Shown piece after piece: positions 62,136 to 64,000 of a stretch of 64,000 bases of DNA (its first letter is position 1; each line of letters starts with the position of its first letter). A model generated the notes under the pieces. The model ran no database searches, was not told the origin of the DNA, and saw only the letters and a program-made list of their open reading frames with translations. Made by a program: the position numbers and the translations under genes. Source of the stretch: Shimia ponticola (lineage in GTDB: Bacteria; Pseudomonadota; Alphaproteobacteria; Rhodobacterales; Rhodobacteraceae); contig NZ_VCDK01000003.1 in assembly GCF_007995215.1 (NCBI RefSeq), positions 1,325,072 to 1,389,071 of the forward strand, in the 5' to 3' direction.

Positions 62136-62544
62136 CCAACGTTCGGCGTATCTATGGCGAGTCTTCAGAAGGTGCAACCCCCTGAGACCACCCAATTTCA
62201 CAAACTTCTTACATTCTTCAAATAACGCGCTTCGTCTCGTCTCCGGGACAAAATCAGAAAATGAAATTGCCATTCGAGACGTCTGCGACCGCGGTATCCA
62301 GAAGAGTGAACACAAGGCTGAGCCCAGCAAGCCGCCCCAAGAACGACGGTGCGCCAATTATCAAAACAACGAGATCGTCTTCGCTCTTCACCAATAGTGG
62401 CAAGGTGATCTAAGCGGTGTTTCGGTTGCCGCACATCGCCACATTTAATCGCAGCCGAATTGGCCGTACTTTGATTATGGCGGGATCGGGGGTGTCCCGC
62501 TAAATGTGGCCCGCCCGTTTGAGGACAGGCCGCAAGCAGGCGCA
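62136..62544. other. noncoding region with an inverted repeat, possible mobile-element scar
   Basis: 409 bases without a convincing gene between the initiator tRNA and the phosphatase stop. It contains perfect 10-bp inverted repeats GCCACATTTA (62438-62447) and TAAATGTGGC (62501-62510), 53 bases apart. The short open frames through it do not look like protein. Confidence 0.4.
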
Positions 62545-63117
62545 CTATCCCGTAAGTTCTATGGGTTCGATCTGAGTAGGACTGCCCTTGCGGTGCGTGA
62601 CCTTGAACAGGGCCGGACGCGGCATTTGGATGAATTCCGCATATCCATAGCTACGGTCCAGCGTAGAGAGCAGCGAGGCGATCACACCGCCATGTGTGAC
62701 GGCAAGAGGGGCCGCATATGGCCTGCGGGATATGGCCAGAATCGCTTGGCGCAGACGCCCGAGTACCGCTTGAAAGCTTTCTCCGCCTGGACGTGCCAAA
62801 CCACGTTTCTCAAAGCGCTGTTCCAAAAGAGGATCGTCTGGGTCGGGGACTTGCAGGGACAAACGGTGTTCACGCAGGTCAGGCATCGTCGTGATGTTCA
62901 GACCCGATTTCGCCGCGAATGGGGATGCGGTTTGCAAGGCGCGATCAAGTGGACTTGAAAATATCGCATCAATTTCAAATGCTTCGAGCGTTGGGATTAA
63001 TGCCTCCGCCGCTCTGCGGCCAGCTTCGCTTAGCGAAGCGGATTGAGACGGACCATCTGCCTCGGCATGGCGAAGAAGGTAAAGGGTCGTCGTGTTTAGG
63101 GGGGTCACATATAGCAT
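62545..63117 (-). CDS. histidine phosphatase (phosphoglycerate mutase-like)
   Basis: 190 aa. The branch-1 signature is LLRHAEADG (about residues 13-21) with the phosphoacceptor His, then the SSPLDRALQTA segment (about 53-63) and THGGVIAS (about 141-148) with the second His. Substrates are diverse in this family. The ATG at 63117 is favoured (MLYVTPLNTTTLYLLRHAE). It precedes no operon partner; the Nei gene is 20 bases upstream on the same strand. Confidence 0.85.
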   Translation of the reverse strand: MLYVTPLNTTTLYLLRHAEADGPSQSASLSEAGRRAAEALIPTLEAFEIDAIFSSPLDRALQTASPFAAKSGLNITTMPDLREHRLSLQVPDPDDPLLEQRFEKRGLARPGGESFQAVLGRLRQAILAISRRPYAAPLAVTHGGVIASLLSTLDRSYGYAEFIQMPRPALFKVTHRKGSPTQIEPIELTG

Positions 63118-63137
63118 GTCCCCGACGTAGCACAGAT

Positions 63138-63923
63138 TTACGTACTTTGTGTCTGACAAACTGGACAGTGATACAGCGTCCGGCCAGCCAATGTGGATTT
63201 TTCAATGCCTCCCGCACATTCGGGGCATGTGTCACTGGCAAAAATATTGGTCCGTTCGGTGATCGGTTCGCCGGGTTTGGGACGTTCGCCATTGGTGACG
63301 ATGGCGTTCAACTCGACGCCTAGTTTCAACAGTTCCCGCATTTCGTCCCAGAGCGCACGAAGCGTGGCCTCTGTCAGATCACAACCCTGCGTCATCGGGT
63401 CTATACGGCGGAGCCACAAAATCTCGGCACGGTAAATGTTGCCAATCCCAGACATGACCTTCTGGTCCATCAGCAACTTGGCAATCGGCGCACGGCTGCG
63501 TCGGATACGTGCAATGGCGCGGTCAGGATCTGGTGGGTCTGCGAGGAGATCGGGACCGTAACGCAGGCGCAGAGTTTCAACGTCGTGCGTCGGTATCAGT
63601 TCGCAAGTATTTGGCCCGATGATGTCCAAAACATGCGTCGGTCCTTCCATTCGTAGCCGGACGACGTCTCTTGGCGGGTCCGCCGGTTGGGTCTGAAGGA
63701 CGAAATACCCACCAAGCCCGAGGTGGATGTGCACAGTGAGGCCGTTGGAGAAATGATAGAAAAGGTGTTTGCCAATGGCACCGGTAGACGTGAGGACCGT
63801 GCCGTTTATTTGCTCGGCCTGTGCTGCAAACCGACCTTGTGGTGAGATCGCAGCAATGGTCTTGCCCTGCAGGACGTCTGCATGGTCGCGCGCCGCACGG
63901 TGAATTGTGTGTCCTTCTGGCAT
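63138..63923 (-). CDS. Fpg/Nei-type DNA glycosylase (endonuclease VIII-like)
   Basis: 261 aa. It begins MPEGHTIHRAA: after processing, Pro2 is the catalytic nucleophile and E3 the acid, and the EGHTIHR form is of the Nei branch, which removes oxidised pyrimidines. The helix-two-turn-helix has MSGIGNIYRAEILW (about residues 158-171), and the C-terminal zinc finger is CPEC ... CPVC (about 236-257). It is coupled by a short gap to the phosphatase gene downstream. Confidence 0.93.
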   Translation of the reverse strand: MPEGHTIHRAARDHADVLQGKTIAAISPQGRFAAQAEQINGTVLTSTGAIGKHLFYHFSNGLTVHIHLGLGGYFVLQTQPADPPRDVVRLRMEGPTHVLDIIGPNTCELIPTHDVETLRLRYGPDLLADPPDPDRAIARIRRSRAPIAKLLMDQKVMSGIGNIYRAEILWLRRIDPMTQGCDLTEATLRALWDEMRELLKLGVELNAIVTNGERPKPGEPITERTNIFASDTCPECAGGIEKSTLAGRTLYHCPVCQTQST

Positions 63924-64000
63924 GGTGACCCTCTGTTGCTGTCAAAGGTATCTAGCGTGCAGAGATCAGTGGCCAATTTGCTTTAAGAATTTGCGGCCCC

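Overview
The window is a gene-dense piece of a Rhodobacterales chromosome (Roseobacter-group Rhodobacteraceae; genus not determinable by eye). Pointers to this group are the gene order rpmH-rnpA-yidD ... yidC-MOSC-engB-argB, an alphaproteobacterial initiator tRNA, a plant-type gshA beside rsmE, poly-beta-hydroxybutyrate genes phaA/phaB, a HvrA-like H-NS protein, many small genes joined by ATGA overlaps, and dispersed palindromic intergenic repeats. Nearly everything is ordinary chromosomal core; no prophage, integrase, intact IS or CRISPR array was seen.

Layout. 1-5.1 kb: tRNA-Arg, then a minus-strand set with an orphan histidine kinase, an FAD disulfide oxidoreductase and a TVP38/DedA membrane protein. 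5.1-13.7 kb: ribosomal protein L34, RNase P protein, YidD, a hydrolase, a lipoprotein, TtcA, a c-di-GMP phosphodiesterase, then yidC-MOSC-engB. 13.7-24 kb: an SDR, argB, a sterol-desaturase-like gene with a ferredoxin-like gene and sixA, polyprenyl diphosphate synthase, a tRNA methyltransferase, an EamA exporter with a LysR regulator, and phaB/phaA. 24-32.7 kb: EAL protein, tag, H-NS, TlpA, argH, and a tightly overlapped pyrB/PH-domain/unknown/pyrC-like/plsY operon. 32.7-41.9 kb: an unusual uracil-DNA glycosylase with LysE and moaB, an RND efflux pair, accA and a glycosyltransferase. 41.9-50 kb: an AraC/GyrI regulator between two related palindromic repeats, rsmE-gshA, ubiA, an OmpA-BON protein and a tandem acetyltransferase.

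50.1-52.5 kb is the only clearly accessory segment: an MT-A70 adenine methyltransferase followed by a large HNH nuclease, by eye lower in G+C than its flanks. It looks like a two-gene restriction-modification or defence cassette with an unrecognised N-terminal sensor or recognition region, and is the best candidate for an undescribed system. 52.5-64 kb returns to core: a DmdA/GcvT-like enzyme, moaE-moaD-pgsA-uvrC, a pteridine-reductase-like SDR, an S49 peptidase/zinc-ribbon microprotein/Ca-Na antiporter operon, an ABC-2 exporter, the initiator tRNA, a phosphatase and a Nei/Fpg glycosylase.

Other points of interest are a dihydroorotase homologue that has lost its metal ligands, a family-4-like uracil glycosylase lacking most Fe-S cysteines, an oxidoreductase whose catalytic His is Tyr, a terminator-like hairpin between rpmH and rnpA, and a 54-aa zinc-ribbon membrane protein. 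All calls come from reading sequence and motifs; no database search was run.
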